DNA of 59,137 nt from Terriglobia bacterium (GTDB lineage Bacteria; Acidobacteriota; Terriglobia; Terriglobales; Acidobacteriaceae): assembly GCA_020073185.1 (NCBI GenBank), contig JAIQFT010000034.1, forward strand, positions 1-59,137. Reading direction: 5' to 3'. Made by a program: the position numbers and the translations under genes. This document shows, piece by piece, positions 18,553 to 27,781 of this stretch. Each line of letters opens with the position of its first letter. The stretch's first letter is position 1. The notes beneath the pieces were generated by a model. It had not been told where the DNA came from and did not search any database. It saw only the letters and a program-made list of their open reading frames with translations.

Positions 18553-19533
18553 ATGGATCCCTACATGCAACAGAAGCGCGTGGCGCGCATTCTTGTGGTT
18601 GACGACAACATCGACAACGCAGCGCTGATGTCGCAGCTCCTACAGTCGGGCGGCTACCTGGTACGCGCCGCCCATAACGCCCAGGAAGCGGAGCGCGAGA
18701 TCCGTGCCCACCTGCCGGACCTGATCCTGCTGGACGTGATCATGCCGGGCAAGTCGGGCTACGAACTGTGCCGCGAGCTAAAGGCCGACGCGGTCACGCG
18801 TCTGATACCGCTGGTCATGATTACCGGACTTGCCGACCGCGAGGACAAAATCCGCGGCATCGAGTCCGGCGCCGACGATTTCCTCAACAAGCCCATCTTC
18901 CCGGAAGAACTGTTCGCGCGCGTGCGCTCGCTGCTCAAACTGAAAGAATTCACCGACGAACTGGAGCACGCCGAAGACGTCCTGTGCACGCTCGGGCTCA
19001 GCGTCGAGGCGCGCGATCCCTACACCGAGGGGCACTGCGAGCGCCTCTCGCGCTACGCCAGCCAGATGGGACGTCACCTCGGGCTGGGTGAGGAATCTGT
19101 GGTAGCGCTGCGCCGTGGCGGATACCTGCACGACCTGGGCAAAATCGCCGTGCCCGACGAGATCCTGAAGAAAGGCTCCAACCTGACGCCCGCCGAGTGG
19201 GAGATCATGAAGCAGCATCCCATGACCGGCGAGACGATCTGCCGTCCGCTGAAAACACTGCGCATGGTGTTGCCCATCATCCGCTGCCACCACGAACACT
19301 GGAACGGAAGCGGCTATCCTGACGGTCTGCGCGGCGAGGACATCCCGCCGCTGGCGCGTATCCTGCAAGTGGTGGACGTGTACGACGCACTCATCACCGA
19401 GCGTCCCTACAAGCCGGCGCTGCCGCACGAAGACGCGGCCGAAACCATGCGCCGCGAAGCCGCCGCGGGTTTGTGGGACCCCCACCTGGTCGGGGAGTTT
19501 TTCCAGATGCTGCGCAAAGCGCAAGCCGCGTAG
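18553..19533 (+). CDS. HD-GYP response regulator (c-di-GMP phosphodiesterase)
   Basis: This 326-residue protein pairs a receiver domain (residues ~13-125; ILVVDDNIDN, phospho-acceptor Asp in LILLDVIMPG, Lys in FLNKPI) with an HD-GYP domain (~145-320). The HD pair is in YLHDLGKIAVPDEIL, with HHEHWNGSGYPDGLRG and VVDVYDAL completing the metal site. HD-GYP proteins hydrolyse c-di-GMP to GMP, here under phosphorelay control. The ATG at 18553 is chosen because it directly precedes the receiver fold. No cognate histidine kinase gene is adjacent. Confidence 0.92.
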   Translation: MDPYMQQKRVARILVVDDNIDNAALMSQLLQSGGYLVRAAHNAQEAEREIRAHLPDLILLDVIMPGKSGYELCRELKADAVTRLIPLVMITGLADREDKIRGIESGADDFLNKPIFPEELFARVRSLLKLKEFTDELEHAEDVLCTLGLSVEARDPYTEGHCERLSRYASQMGRHLGLGEESVVALRRGGYLHDLGKIAVPDEILKKGSNLTPAEWEIMKQHPMTGETICRPLKTLRMVLPIIRCHHEHWNGSGYPDGLRGEDIPPLARILQVVDVYDALITERPYKPALPHEDAAETMRREAAAGLWDPHLVGEFFQMLRKAQAA

Positions 19534-19595
19534 CGGCACTGCAGTCGGCGCGCAAGAAGGGACCTGCCTTTACTCGCGACTCCGCGACGCGGCAG

Positions 19596-20465
19596 TTACT
19601 GCTGCGGTTGACGCCGTTGCTGCTGTTGTTGTTGCTGCTGCATGCGTTGCAGTTCTTGCAGCAACTGCTCAGGGGTCTTTGGCTGGTTGGGATTCGCGGG
19701 AATGGCCGGTTGTGCCTGTTCCGGCCCCGGCCCCTGCGTCCCCTGCGTGTTGGGAGCAAACGTCCCCGGGGGCATCACAGCCGCTGGCGCCGGCTGTTCA
19801 GCCTGAGGCGCCGGCTGCACTTCCACTGCCGGCTGCTCGTCATCGTCGGCATTCAACTCGGGACGTGCGACACCGCCCTGCAATGGCCCGCCCGGGCCAG
19901 GACGTGACATGGCAGCTCCGCCCGGTGATGGCGGCGGCTGAAAGGCGCCTCCCGCAGCGGGCGTTGCTGCGCCACCATGGTGAGGCGTCAGGATTACCTG
20001 CGCCACGGCGGTGGGATCCGCAGCCGAGCCCAGCATGATGTAATCGAAGCGCGAACCTTCCAGTAAGGACGCCAGCATGTCGCGCGGATTGCCCGGGCCA
20101 AGCTTTACCGCGACGCGATCATTGACCGTGTCCGCCGGCATCTCCAACTGCGCGCCGGTCTGCGCTTTCACTGCCACGAGAATCGAACTGAGCGTCGAAT
20201 TCTGCGCCACGATGCTGAGCTGCCCGTTCTCGAATGTGACTTGCGGCGCCGTCGGAGGCATCTGCTCCGGACGCTGCGGCACGACCGGCTGCGGAGGTGC
20301 TGCCGGCTGCAAAGGCCGGATTGGCGCGGGCTGCGCGGCCGCAGGATTCGCCGCTTGCCTGGCAATGTCCGGCTTGATCGGCGCGTGGGGCGGCGCCTGC
20401 GTCCACGCGGCTGCGCTCAAGCCGAGCGCCGTCGCCGCGATCGCGAATTTGCCGATGCCCACCAT
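19596..20465 (-). CDS. Secreted STN-like, poly-Gln protein
   Basis: The 289-residue product has a signal peptide (MVGIGKFAIAATALGLSAAA), a Pro/Ala/Gln-rich linker (~25-75), and a compact domain (~76-155). That domain resembles the STN (secretin and TonB N-terminal) fold: VTFENGQLSIVAQNSTLSSI, then DRVAVKLGPGNPRDMLASLL. A second Pro-rich region and a C-terminal polyglutamine run (~275-285) follow. STN domains normally sit before secretins or TonB receptors; none follows here, so it may be a stand-alone envelope protein. The function is not known. Confidence 0.7.
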   Translation of the reverse strand: MVGIGKFAIAATALGLSAAAWTQAPPHAPIKPDIARQAANPAAAQPAPIRPLQPAAPPQPVVPQRPEQMPPTAPQVTFENGQLSIVAQNSTLSSILVAVKAQTGAQLEMPADTVNDRVAVKLGPGNPRDMLASLLEGSRFDYIMLGSAADPTAVAQVILTPHHGGAATPAAGGAFQPPPSPGGAAMSRPGPGGPLQGGVARPELNADDDEQPAVEVQPAPQAEQPAPAAVMPPGTFAPNTQGTQGPGPEQAQPAIPANPNQPKTPEQLLQELQRMQQQQQQQQRRQPQQ

Positions 20466-20568
20466 GCCAATATGGGAATTCTACACCTTCTAAACGCTTG
20501 CGTTGGCCGCTTTACAATGCGACGTTAAACATCGGAACTGCATCTCCATCACAGTAGTGTCAGATTTT

Positions 20569-21585
20569 ATGAGAAGTCCCATGAGCAGCAGATCGCAGTT
20601 TTGCCGTTCCTGGTTCGCGCTTCTGCTGGTCATTACGCTGGCGAGGCCGGTCGCGGTTGCGGCGCAGAACTGCCTCAGCGACGACGATCTCGACCCGGGC
20701 GCCCACAGCGCCCTGGAACAAACCGCGCAATCGTTTATCCGCATGTCCGCCGCCGGTGATTACGCGAGCCTGAAAGCCGCCGCGGTTGAGTCGCTGGCGT
20801 CGAACTTCGGCGGCGTCGAGGCGGCGGTCACCGAGCACAAGCCCGATTTCTCCGGCGCCCGGGCCTCGCCGTCCGCCATGTACGTGCTCGAAAATGCCAC
20901 CAAGGCGACCATGGAGCGCGCCGAGTTTTACTGTGGCATCTTCAATTCCCAGGAGCGCGTTGCCTTCGTAATTCCCAACCTGCCGGCGGGCCGATTTGCG
21001 GTGGTCACCGAAGAGGTCAGCGGCGGCAGGCAGCCGGTCCGTCTCAGCCTGGTCCTGCGGCAGCAGGGAAACCGGTGGGCTCTTGCCGGCTACACCGTGA
21101 AGCCGACGCAGGTCGCCGGCCACGACCTCAACTGGTACCTCAGCCAGGCGCGGCAGTACAAGTCGCGCGGCCAGAACCTGGCCGCTTATCTCTATTGCCT
21201 GGAGGCGTGGTACCTCGCGCAGCCAATCGAAATCGAATACACCGTGCAGCAGGACAAGCTCGCCGACGAGATGCAGCAGGCGCGTCCCGCCGATTTTCCG
21301 TCGCCGAACCAGCCCATGAACCTGACGGTTGGGGGCAAGACCTATCGCGTGACGCAGCTTTTTCCCGACAGCGACGGCAACAATCTTGACCTGATCGTCA
21401 AGTACCAGGCGACCAGCGAGATCTCCAATACCAGCGCCACGTTCCAGGACAACATGGCCGTCATCAAGGCCATCGTCGCCAGGTATCCCGAACTGCGGGC
21501 CGCCTTCGCCGGCGTGGTCGCCCGCGCGGTGGACTCCTCCGGCCGCGACTACGGCTCCCTGCTGGCGATGAAGGACGTGAAGTGA
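20569..21585 (+). CDS. Secreted protein of unknown function
   Basis: The 338-residue protein has a signal peptide (MSSRSQFCRSWFALLLVITL; mature start near AQNCLSDDD). The large mature domain is rich in Ala and Tyr, with the block LNWYLSQARQYKSRGQNLAAYLYC. It belongs to a type common in acidobacterial secretomes, but I know no function. The ATG at 20569 (or 20581) is chosen because an upstream open frame from 20503 is not signal-like. It is divergent from the STN-like gene. Confidence 0.72.
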   Translation: MRSPMSSRSQFCRSWFALLLVITLARPVAVAAQNCLSDDDLDPGAHSALEQTAQSFIRMSAAGDYASLKAAAVESLASNFGGVEAAVTEHKPDFSGARASPSAMYVLENATKATMERAEFYCGIFNSQERVAFVIPNLPAGRFAVVTEEVSGGRQPVRLSLVLRQQGNRWALAGYTVKPTQVAGHDLNWYLSQARQYKSRGQNLAAYLYCLEAWYLAQPIEIEYTVQQDKLADEMQQARPADFPSPNQPMNLTVGGKTYRVTQLFPDSDGNNLDLIVKYQATSEISNTSATFQDNMAVIKAIVARYPELRAAFAGVVARAVDSSGRDYGSLLAMKDVK

Positions 21586-21747
21586 GCTGCCTATTAGCAA
21601 TTAGCTCTTAGCTATTAGCCAAGCGGTGTTTGTTTAGTCGTTGACCGGATTGGGAACACGATCTCGGCCGCTGATTTCCTGCAATTGCTATTCCCGAATC
21701 CCTGCAAGTAGAATCTTCAGTTCCCATTCCTCATCCGGACTCTCTAT

Positions 21748-22446
21748 ATGAACAAGGTCGTTGCCAACGCCGAGGAAGCCATCCGCGACGTCCAGGACGG
21801 CGCCACCATCCTGGTCGGCGGGTTCGGGCTCTGCGGCATTCCCGAAAACCTGATCGCCGCCCTGGTTCACAAAGGCGTAAAGAACCTCACCACGATCAGC
21901 AACAACGCCGGAGTGGATGACTTCGGTCTCGGCCTCCTGCTGCGCAACAAGCAGGTCCGCAAGCACATCGGCAGCTACGTCGGCGAAAACAAGTTGCTGG
22001 AGCAGATGGTGCTCAGCGGTGAACTGGAACTCGAGCTCAACCCGCAGGGCACCCTCGCCGAGCGCATTCGCGCCGGCGGCGCCGGCATTGCAGCGTTCTT
22101 TACTCCGACCGGATACGGCACGGCGATCGCCGAAGGCAAGGAAGCGCGCGAATTCGACGGCCGCCACTACATCATGGAGCGCGGCCTGCGGGCCGATTTC
22201 GCCTTTATCAAGGCCTGGAAGGGCGACACGTGGGGCAACCTCGTCTATCGCAAGACGACGCGCAACTTCAACCCTATGATGGCCACCGCCGCGCGCGTCA
22301 CCATCGCCGAAGTGGAGCAGTTGGTCGAAGTCGGGCAGATCGATGCCGACGACGTCCACACTCCCAGCGTCTACGTGAAGCGCATTTTTCAGGGAACGAA
22401 TTACCTGAAGCGCATTGAGAAGCGGACGGTAAGAAAAGTGTCCTGA
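21748..22446 (+). CDS. scoA: 3-oxoacid CoA-transferase subunit A
   Basis: The 232-residue product matches the alpha subunit of succinyl-CoA:acetoacetate transferase. It shows the start motif VQDGATILVGGFGLCGIPEN, then NAGVDDFGLGLLL and the C-terminal NFNPMMATAARVTIAEVEQLV. With ScoB it moves CoA from succinyl-CoA to acetoacetate, feeding or degrading ketone bodies and short acids. ATG at 21748. scoB follows 325 bp downstream, separated by one small gene. The arrangement suggests one operon. Confidence 0.95.
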   Translation: MNKVVANAEEAIRDVQDGATILVGGFGLCGIPENLIAALVHKGVKNLTTISNNAGVDDFGLGLLLRNKQVRKHIGSYVGENKLLEQMVLSGELELELNPQGTLAERIRAGGAGIAAFFTPTGYGTAIAEGKEAREFDGRHYIMERGLRADFAFIKAWKGDTWGNLVYRKTTRNFNPMMATAARVTIAEVEQLVEVGQIDADDVHTPSVYVKRIFQGTNYLKRIEKRTVRKVS

Positions 22447-22457
22447 GACTAACGACC

Positions 22458-22742
22458 ATGCCCATGCCCGAATCCACCGCCGATGAAGTCCGCAGCAGCG
22501 TCTTGCGCTACCTGCGCCTGTACGAAGAGGGGCACTTCACGCTCGGCGATCTGGCGGCGGAACTGGCAGTCATGACCTCCGCTTACGAACACGTCATGGG
22601 CGGCATCGCGGACTCCTTCGGCGCGCTGCTGGCAACGGCGTCAGAATACCGGGCGCAATCGGCCGCCGATGCGCGCGCCTCGTACGCTGAATTTGAGCAA
22701 GCTTTAACTGACTTCCGCCGCACCGAAGCGGCCTGGGATTAA
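22458..22742 (+). CDS. Small hypothetical protein between scoA and scoB
   Basis: The 94-residue soluble protein is helical and acidic (MPMPESTADEVRSSVLRYLR, then ELAVMTSAYEHVMGGIADSF). It sits between the two CoA-transferase subunit genes on the same strand (11 bp from scoA, 28 bp from scoB), so it is probably co-expressed. I recognise no family. It could be a chaperone, a regulator or a filler gene. Confidence 0.72.
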   Translation: MPMPESTADEVRSSVLRYLRLYEEGHFTLGDLAAELAVMTSAYEHVMGGIADSFGALLATASEYRAQSAADARASYAEFEQALTDFRRTEAAWD

Positions 22743-22770
22743 CCACCGATAACCGAGAACCGAGAACTCT

Positions 22771-23460
22771 ATGGTCACCACACCGAAAGCCCCGAAGGCA
22801 CAAGACACCGCCAAGCGCGACCGCATCGTGCGCCGCATCGCCCAGGAACTGCGCGACGGCTACTACGTCAATCTCGGCATCGGCATGCCGACGCTGGTCG
22901 GCAACTGCGTTCCCGAAGGCATGCACGTAGTTCTGCAATCGGAGAACGGCATGCTCGGCATCGGCCCCTATCCGCTCGAAGGACAAGAGGATCCAGATCT
23001 CATCAATGCCGGCAAGGAGACGGTTACGGAAATTCCCGGCACTTCGTATTTCTCCAGCGCCGACTCCTTCGCCATGATCCGCGGCGGCCACGTTAACCTC
23101 AGTGTCCTGGGCGCCATGGAAGTCGATGAGGAAGGCAATCTTGCCAACTGGATGATTCCCGGCAAGGTGGTAAAAGGCATGGGCGGCGCCATGGACTTGG
23201 TGGCGGGCGCGCGCCGCGTCATCATCGCCATGGAGCACACCACCAAAGACGGGCAGCCCAAGATCCTGACGAAATGCACCCTGCCGCTGACCGGCGTCAA
23301 GGTGGTGAACAACATCGTCACCGAGATGGCCTATATCACCGTGACGCCCCAGGGTCTGTTGCTGGAGGAGGTTGCTCCCGGCCTGACCGCCGACGATGTG
23401 CAGCGCGCCACCGAAGCCAAGCTGATCGTCAGCCCCAAGTTGAAAACCATGGGTGGGTAG
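22771..23460 (+). CDS. scoB: 3-oxoacid CoA-transferase subunit B
   Basis: ScoB is the catalytic subunit partnering ScoA; it carries the glutamate that forms the acyl-CoA thioester. The 229-residue protein has the family blocks [23 protein letters not shown] (the catalytic Glu, ~residue 58), [20 protein letters not shown] and [17 protein letters not shown]. Its length and motifs fit a complete subunit. The ATG is at 22771. The next 270 bp carry the structured RNA candidate at 23592-23694. Confidence 0.95.
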   Translation: MVTTPKAPKAQDTAKRDRIVRRIAQELRDGYYVNLGIGMPTLVGNCVPEGMHVVLQSENGMLGIGPYPLEGQEDPDLINAGKETVTEIPGTSYFSSADSFAMIRGGHVNLSVLGAMEVDEEGNLANWMIPGKVVKGMGGAMDLVAGARRVIIAMEHTTKDGQPKILTKCTLPLTGVKVVNNIVTEMAYITVTPQGLLLEEVAPGLTADDVQRATEAKLIVSPKLKTMGG

Positions 23461-23591
23461 CCAGCCCGTGCTCACCCTCCGAACGGGAAGCCGGTTTGGA
23501 GCGCGCTCGTCCTCGAGCGCGATATCCCTGTGTCTGATCCGGAGCGATAAGCCAACTACCCATTCAGCGCTTGCGAGGACGAAATAAGAGA

Positions 23592-23694
23592 GCGCGGGCG
23601 GCTGTAAGGGTGTGGTGGGAGCCGCCCGCGCCAGACCCCATCCCGAGGAGAGTGCCGGGAAAGGGTTACCTCCTGCCCAGGTGAGTAGCAGGAG
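23592..23694. ncRNA. Candidate structured RNA (three consecutive helices)
   Basis: Three hairpins follow each other. The first pairs GCGCGGGCGGCT (23592-23603) perfectly with AGCCGCCCGCGC (23620-23631), 12 bp, with a 16-nt loop. The second pairs TCCCG (23641-23645) with CGGGA (23656-23660), and nearby ACCC and GGGT could extend it. The third pairs CTCCTGC (23670-23676) with GCAGGAG (23688-23694). The stretch lies between the ends of two convergent genes and codes for nothing. It matches no riboswitch or RNase P/tmRNA core I can recognise; the transcribed strand is unknown. Confidence 0.45.
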
Positions 23695-23729
23695 AACTTA
23701 AAAGTCTAGTGCGCGTTTTGAAGGGGCAG

Positions 23730-23990
23730 CTAGCAGAGACGAGCTGTGGTCAGGTCGATGACTTCAGAACCGCTGAGGGCCAGATGCACAGGTGGCGGTC
23801 CAACCATCCATTGGAATGCACGCGCATGATTGGCGGCAACGGTAAACAGCAAGGCGGTGACCGGAGCGACGAACTGGGGCGGCTGCAGCGTGTGCTTGGA
23901 TGGGACCGTGGTCACCGGCGAAGGCACGACCGGGGACACCAGAATCACCAGCACTACGTACGCCATCAGGATCGCCGTCAACATACGCAT
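23730..23990 (-). CDS. Small secreted or membrane protein (86 aa)
   Basis: The ATG at 23990 opens a signal-like hydrophobic start (MRMLTAILMAYVVLVILVSP) followed by a short mature chain with VPSPVTTVPSKHTLQPPQF and a second hydrophobic patch. A longer frame to 24050 adds nothing signal-like. It lies between the RNA candidate and the end of ndh. The call rests on composition alone, and the function is unknown. Confidence 0.5.
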   Translation of the reverse strand: MRMLTAILMAYVVLVILVSPVVPSPVTTVPSKHTLQPPQFVAPVTALLFTVAANHARAFQWMVGPPPVHLALSGSEVIDLTTARLC

Positions 23991-24069
23991 GCGCCCCACC
24001 CAGACATAAATATCCTCGACGCCGGCCTTGCGGTCAAGTCCAAATTGCAAGCAGCCGCCCGCAGCCGCC

Positions 24070-25368
24070 TCAAGCCGCCTGCCCCTTATCCTGACCCTCT
24101 GCCCGGACCCTGGGCTGAAAGCCCGTCAAAGCGGTGTCGCCGGTAATCAGCCGGGCCGAGCGCTCATAGGTCAGGTACGACCACGACCATTCCAGCATCA
24201 CCAGCAGGCGGTTGCGAAAGCCGATCAAAGACATGATGTGCACGAACAGCCAAAGAATCCAGGCGACGAATCCGGTCACCTTGATTTTGCCGAAATCAGC
24301 TACCGCGGCGGCGCGCCCGATCGTAGCCATGGTGCCGCGGTCCTGGTAATGGAACGGCTCACGCGGCAGGCCGCGGATTTCGCGCCCGATCATGCGTGCC
24401 ACCGCGCGTCCCTGCTGGATTGCCACCGGCGCCAGTCCGGGCAGCGGCTGGCCGTTCTTTCCTGCGAGGTTTGCCAGGTCACCGATAACGAATACCTCGG
24501 GATGTCCGGGAACGCTCAGGTCGGGCTGGACCAGCACGCGTCCCGCTCTATCGGTCGGGCCCAGCATTTTGCCCAGCGAAGAGGCGGATACGCCCGCAGC
24601 CCACAACGTGACGGCCGACGGCAGCACGGTGTCGCCGAGCAGCACGCGACCGGGCTCGACCGCAGTAACCTTCGTGGAGGTCCGCACCTCGACGCCGAGT
24701 TGTTCCAGTTGCTGGCGCGCGCTGCGCGACAGCTCGTCGGGATACGCCGGCAGCACGCGCGACTCGCCTTCCACCAGAATGATGCGGGTGAGGCGGGGAT
24801 CGATGGCGCGGAAGTCCCTGGCGAGCGAGTGACGCGCAACTTCGGCCAGCGTGCCTGCCAGCTCCACGCCGGTGGGACCGGCGCCGATGATGACAAAGTT
24901 CAGCGGCTGGTGCGCTCCGGTGATGACTGCCTGCCGTTCCGCCAGTTCGAAGGCAAGCAGCACGCGGCGGCGCATCTCGAGCGCGTCCTCGATGGTCTTC
25001 AGGCCGGGCGCGGCCGCGGCCCATTCGTCGTGGCCGAAGTAGGAGTGAGACGCGCCGGCGGCGACGATGAGGTAGTCGTAGTCGATCTGAGAGTCGGACA
25101 GCTTGACGCGGCGCGTTTCCAGGTCGAATCCGCAGACCTCGGCCATGAGCACGGAGACGTTCTTGTAGCGATGCAACACGCCGCGAATCGGGGCGGCGAT
25201 TTCGCCGGGCGATAGTCCGGCGGTCGCAACCTGGTAGAGCAGCGGCTGGAATGTGTGGTAGTTCTTGCGGTCGATGACGGTCACTGAAACCGCAGAACGC
25301 GCAATGCTGGCCGCGGCAGTCAGGCCACCGAATCCTCCGCCGACGATGACCACTCTGGGCTTCACCAT
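24070..25368 (-). CDS. ndh: Type II NADH dehydrogenase
   Basis: The 432-residue protein is an alternative NADH:quinone oxidoreductase that passes electrons to quinone without pumping protons. It has two dinucleotide folds: FAD at VVIVGGGFGGLTAAASIA (~5-22) and NAD at FVIIGAGPTGVELAGTLAE (~158-176). The second FAD contact GHPEVFVIGDLANL (~285) and a hydrophobic, membrane-attaching C-terminus (FVAWILWLFVHIMSLIGF) are also visible. The ATG is at 25368. It is a single gene, useful context for the quinone-linked clusters to the right. Confidence 0.93.
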   Translation of the reverse strand: MVKPRVVIVGGGFGGLTAAASIARSAVSVTVIDRKNYHTFQPLLYQVATAGLSPGEIAAPIRGVLHRYKNVSVLMAEVCGFDLETRRVKLSDSQIDYDYLIVAAGASHSYFGHDEWAAAAPGLKTIEDALEMRRRVLLAFELAERQAVITGAHQPLNFVIIGAGPTGVELAGTLAEVARHSLARDFRAIDPRLTRIILVEGESRVLPAYPDELSRSARQQLEQLGVEVRTSTKVTAVEPGRVLLGDTVLPSAVTLWAAGVSASSLGKMLGPTDRAGRVLVQPDLSVPGHPEVFVIGDLANLAGKNGQPLPGLAPVAIQQGRAVARMIGREIRGLPREPFHYQDRGTMATIGRAAAVADFGKIKVTGFVAWILWLFVHIMSLIGFRNRLLVMLEWSWSYLTYERSARLITGDTALTGFQPRVRAEGQDKGQAA

Positions 25369-25916
25369 GGTTATTGGATTCAGGCTGCAGGCTTCGGGCT
25401 GCAGGCTTGAGCGAAATCAGGCAGTAGCTTATTTGGTATTAACTTTGTCTGGCGGTTGTTTCAGACCCCCCTCCCCCTCCATGGGTGTGGGATCAACAAC
25501 TTAAGCGACGGATACCCTGAGTGTTCGCAGGTAACCCCACGGTAACCGTTGTGTCAGATAACCAATAGGGTAACTTTGGCGGGTTGTCGTACGTAGCCAT
25601 GTTGTCAAATAGCTAAACAGCGGTTGTTGTCGACACAACCACTCAGGCGCACTATGCGCAGAATCAGAGTAGCGCTCGCAGAGGGTTCTGTGACAAGGGC
25701 AGGAAAATTTTTCCAGGGAAATCAGATTTGAGAAAGAGGTCAGCGAATTGCCGATGGCCGATTGCCGGTTTTGCGGGAAGGTGGGGCCAGCCCCAGTACC
25801 GACCCCGGGTGAGTTGGCTACCCAATCAGCAGCGGACTTCTCCAGAGATAGCGTGGGGCTGGGGAGAACAAAAACCGGAGAAAGGCTCACTAAAGATGGG
25901 GGCACATAATAGTGGT
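25369..25916. other. Gene-poor stretch before the IS-flanked block
   Basis: I see no convincing gene here. The open frames have no start signals or natural composition. A short repeated gcaggctt/gggctgcaggctt motif occurs near 25387-25410. It marks the boundary between the core left arm and the accessory block. Confidence 0.5.
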
Positions 25917-26337
25917 TCACTTCAAACTCAGCTTGTGCTGGCCCCCTTGATCGCCCTTCGGAGGAAGGAGAACAGATTGCTTGGGCCAAATCTTTTCGAC
26001 TATCGACTGCGACCAGTCTCCCATTCTGCCGAAATACTGCTGTAGATCAGAAGTCTGGACCAGCGTGCCGCTCACAGATGTGCCGCGAGTTTCGCGAAAT
26101 TCCTTAGCTGATTGGCGTACTCGCGTGACAGCGAAACGGCGGGCGAGCATTTCATGACACAAACGAGATCGATAAGGCGTGTCCAGCGGTCGAGAGTAAA
26201 AAACGCGGCCATCTTATCCGCTTCATCAGATGTGATTTTTCCGGTGCTGGCGAGAAGAGTATTCCAAACAAGCGCATCAAATATGCCGCGATCTAACATA
26301 AACAAGTCAATGTTCTTCTCAACCGACTCGATCACTG
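25917..26337 (-). pseudogene. P-loop nucleoside/nucleotide kinase-like remnant
   Basis: Part of a protein reads naturally on the minus strand: IESVEKNIDLFMLDRGIFDA then ITSDEADKMAAFFTLDRWTRLI and CVMKCSPAVSLSREYANQL. The DRG and the SREYANQL block resemble deoxynucleoside/nucleotide kinase-type proteins (LID region). After NQL the sense continues in another frame (KEFRETRGTSVSGTL), so there is a frameshift near 26100. The N-terminus with the P-loop is missing and would lie beyond the IS inserted at 26338. A broken gene is the best reading, but the family is uncertain. Confidence 0.5.
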
Positions 26338-27657
26338 CTGTCCGGGGAAAAATGCATGATGTTGGCGTAAGCGGCTGACCGGCAGCGGGATAAGTGGCTT
26401 TGTCGCCGGGAACGATTTGAATTCGTTCAGGCCGGAAACGGAGCTTGGAAGCGGCGGCGGGAGCGGCAACAATGCGGGATGAACTCGGGCCGCACCGTAT
26501 TTGCGCAACTGATCGAGCATCTGCCCCACAAGGAATTTCACAAGTGCGTCGCTCGTTATCGTGGGGACCACTACGCAAAGAACTTCTCCTGCTGGGATCA
26601 GTATCTGGCGATGGCCTTCGCCCAACTCACCTATCGCGAGAGCCTGCGCGACATCGAGACCTGCCTGGGCGCGGTGGGCGGCAAGCTGTACCACATGGGT
26701 ATTCGCAGCAGTGTGGCGCGTTCGACGCTGGCCGATGCCAACGAGTCGCGCGACTGGCGCATCTATGCCGATTTCGCGCAGACGCTAATTGCAACTGCGC
26801 GCCGGTTGTACGCCCGCGACCTGATGGGTGTCGATCTGGACCAGAGCCTGTATGCGCTGGATTCGACGACCATCGATCTGTGCCTGGCACTGTTTCCCTG
26901 GGCCCGGTTCCGGCGTTGCAAGGCGGCGGTCAAGATGCATCACGCTGCTGGACCTGCGCGGCAATATTCCAGCGTTCGTGCACATCACCGACGGCAAGGT
27001 ACACGACGTGAACGTGCTGGACCAGATCGTGCCCGAGGCGGGCGCGTTCTACGTGATGGATCGCGGCTACATCGACTTCGAGCGGCTGTTCGTGCTGACG
27101 CTCAGCGCGGCCTTCTTCGTGGTGCGCACCAAATCGAACGTCTTGCTCCAGCGCCGCTACTCGCATCCAGTGGACAAGTGCACAGGTGTGCGCGCGGATC
27201 AGACGGTGGTTCTGTCATCGTTCGAGTCGGCTTCGGTCTATCCCGATCCGCTGCGGAAGGTGAGCTACTACGATGCCGAATCCGACAAGCCTCTGAAGTC
27301 TCTGACCAACAACTTCACGCTGCCGGCACTGACCATCGCCCAAATCTACAAACAACGCTGGCAAGTGGAGCTGTTCTTCAAATGGATCAAGCAGCACCTG
27401 CGGATCAAGGCCTTCTACGGCCTCAGCGAGAACGCGGTGAAGACCCAGATCTGGATCGCGGTGTCGGTCGACGTGCTGGTGGCGATCGTGCGCAAACGGC
27501 TGGGGCTTGAGGCCAGCCTGTATCAGATTCTACAGATTCTCAGCCTCACGCTTTTCGAGAAAACGCCCATTTTATGCGCCCTTCAGACCATCGACGCCGA
27601 CGCCAATTTCACCCAAAACGTCAACCAACTGATTCTGTTCAACTTTTAACCGGACAG
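26338..27657 (+). mobile_element. IS4-family insertion sequence (~1.3 kb)
   Basis: A transposase gene is bounded by short inverted ends: CTGTCCGG at 26338-26345 and its complement CCGGACAG at 27650-27657. I find no clear target-site duplication outside these ends (left ...gatcactg, right taaagaaa), suggesting age or rearrangement. The element interrupts the kinase-like remnant on its left. Confidence 0.7.
26479..27649 (+). pseudogene. IS4-family transposase, +1 frameshift
   Basis: The first frame (26479 to ~26940) and the second (to 27649) together form one IS4-type DDE transposase of about 390 residues. Catalytic parts are seen in order: LDSTTIDLCLALFPWA (first Asp), VMDRGYIDFERLF (second Asp) and YKQRWQVELFFKWIKQHLRI (the Y-x2-R-x3-E-x6-K signature with the Glu). 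The break is at ~26939, where atgcatcacg appears in place of the expected nine bases, i.e. one extra base. The total length (1171 bp) is one more than a multiple of three. It is inactive as written unless this is a sequencing error. Confidence 0.85.
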
Positions 27658-27781
27658 TAAAGAAATCGCATATTCCCCCTCACCTGGCGGACATCTACCA
27701 AGCCGAGCCGTCGGGTGCGTAAACCCATTGAGGGTATCCTCGTTGGGCGGGCGTGTGGATGGGAGGATGGCCGCTAAGAAT

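Noticed and set aside
23592-23694. RNase P, tmRNA, cobalamin riboswitch or SRP RNA
   Set aside because: Conserved cores (e.g. the GAGGAAAGTCC or GCCACTG types) are not found, though gaggagag is loosely similar; left as an unclassified RNA.
24028-25215. 395-codon plus-strand frame opposite ndh
   Set aside because: Arg/Gln/His-rich shadow; the minus-strand ndh is complete and conserved.
26072-26578. Whole 168-codon frame as a real gene
   Set aside because: Only its C-terminal part looks natural; the N-terminal ~70 codons lie inside the IS4 element.
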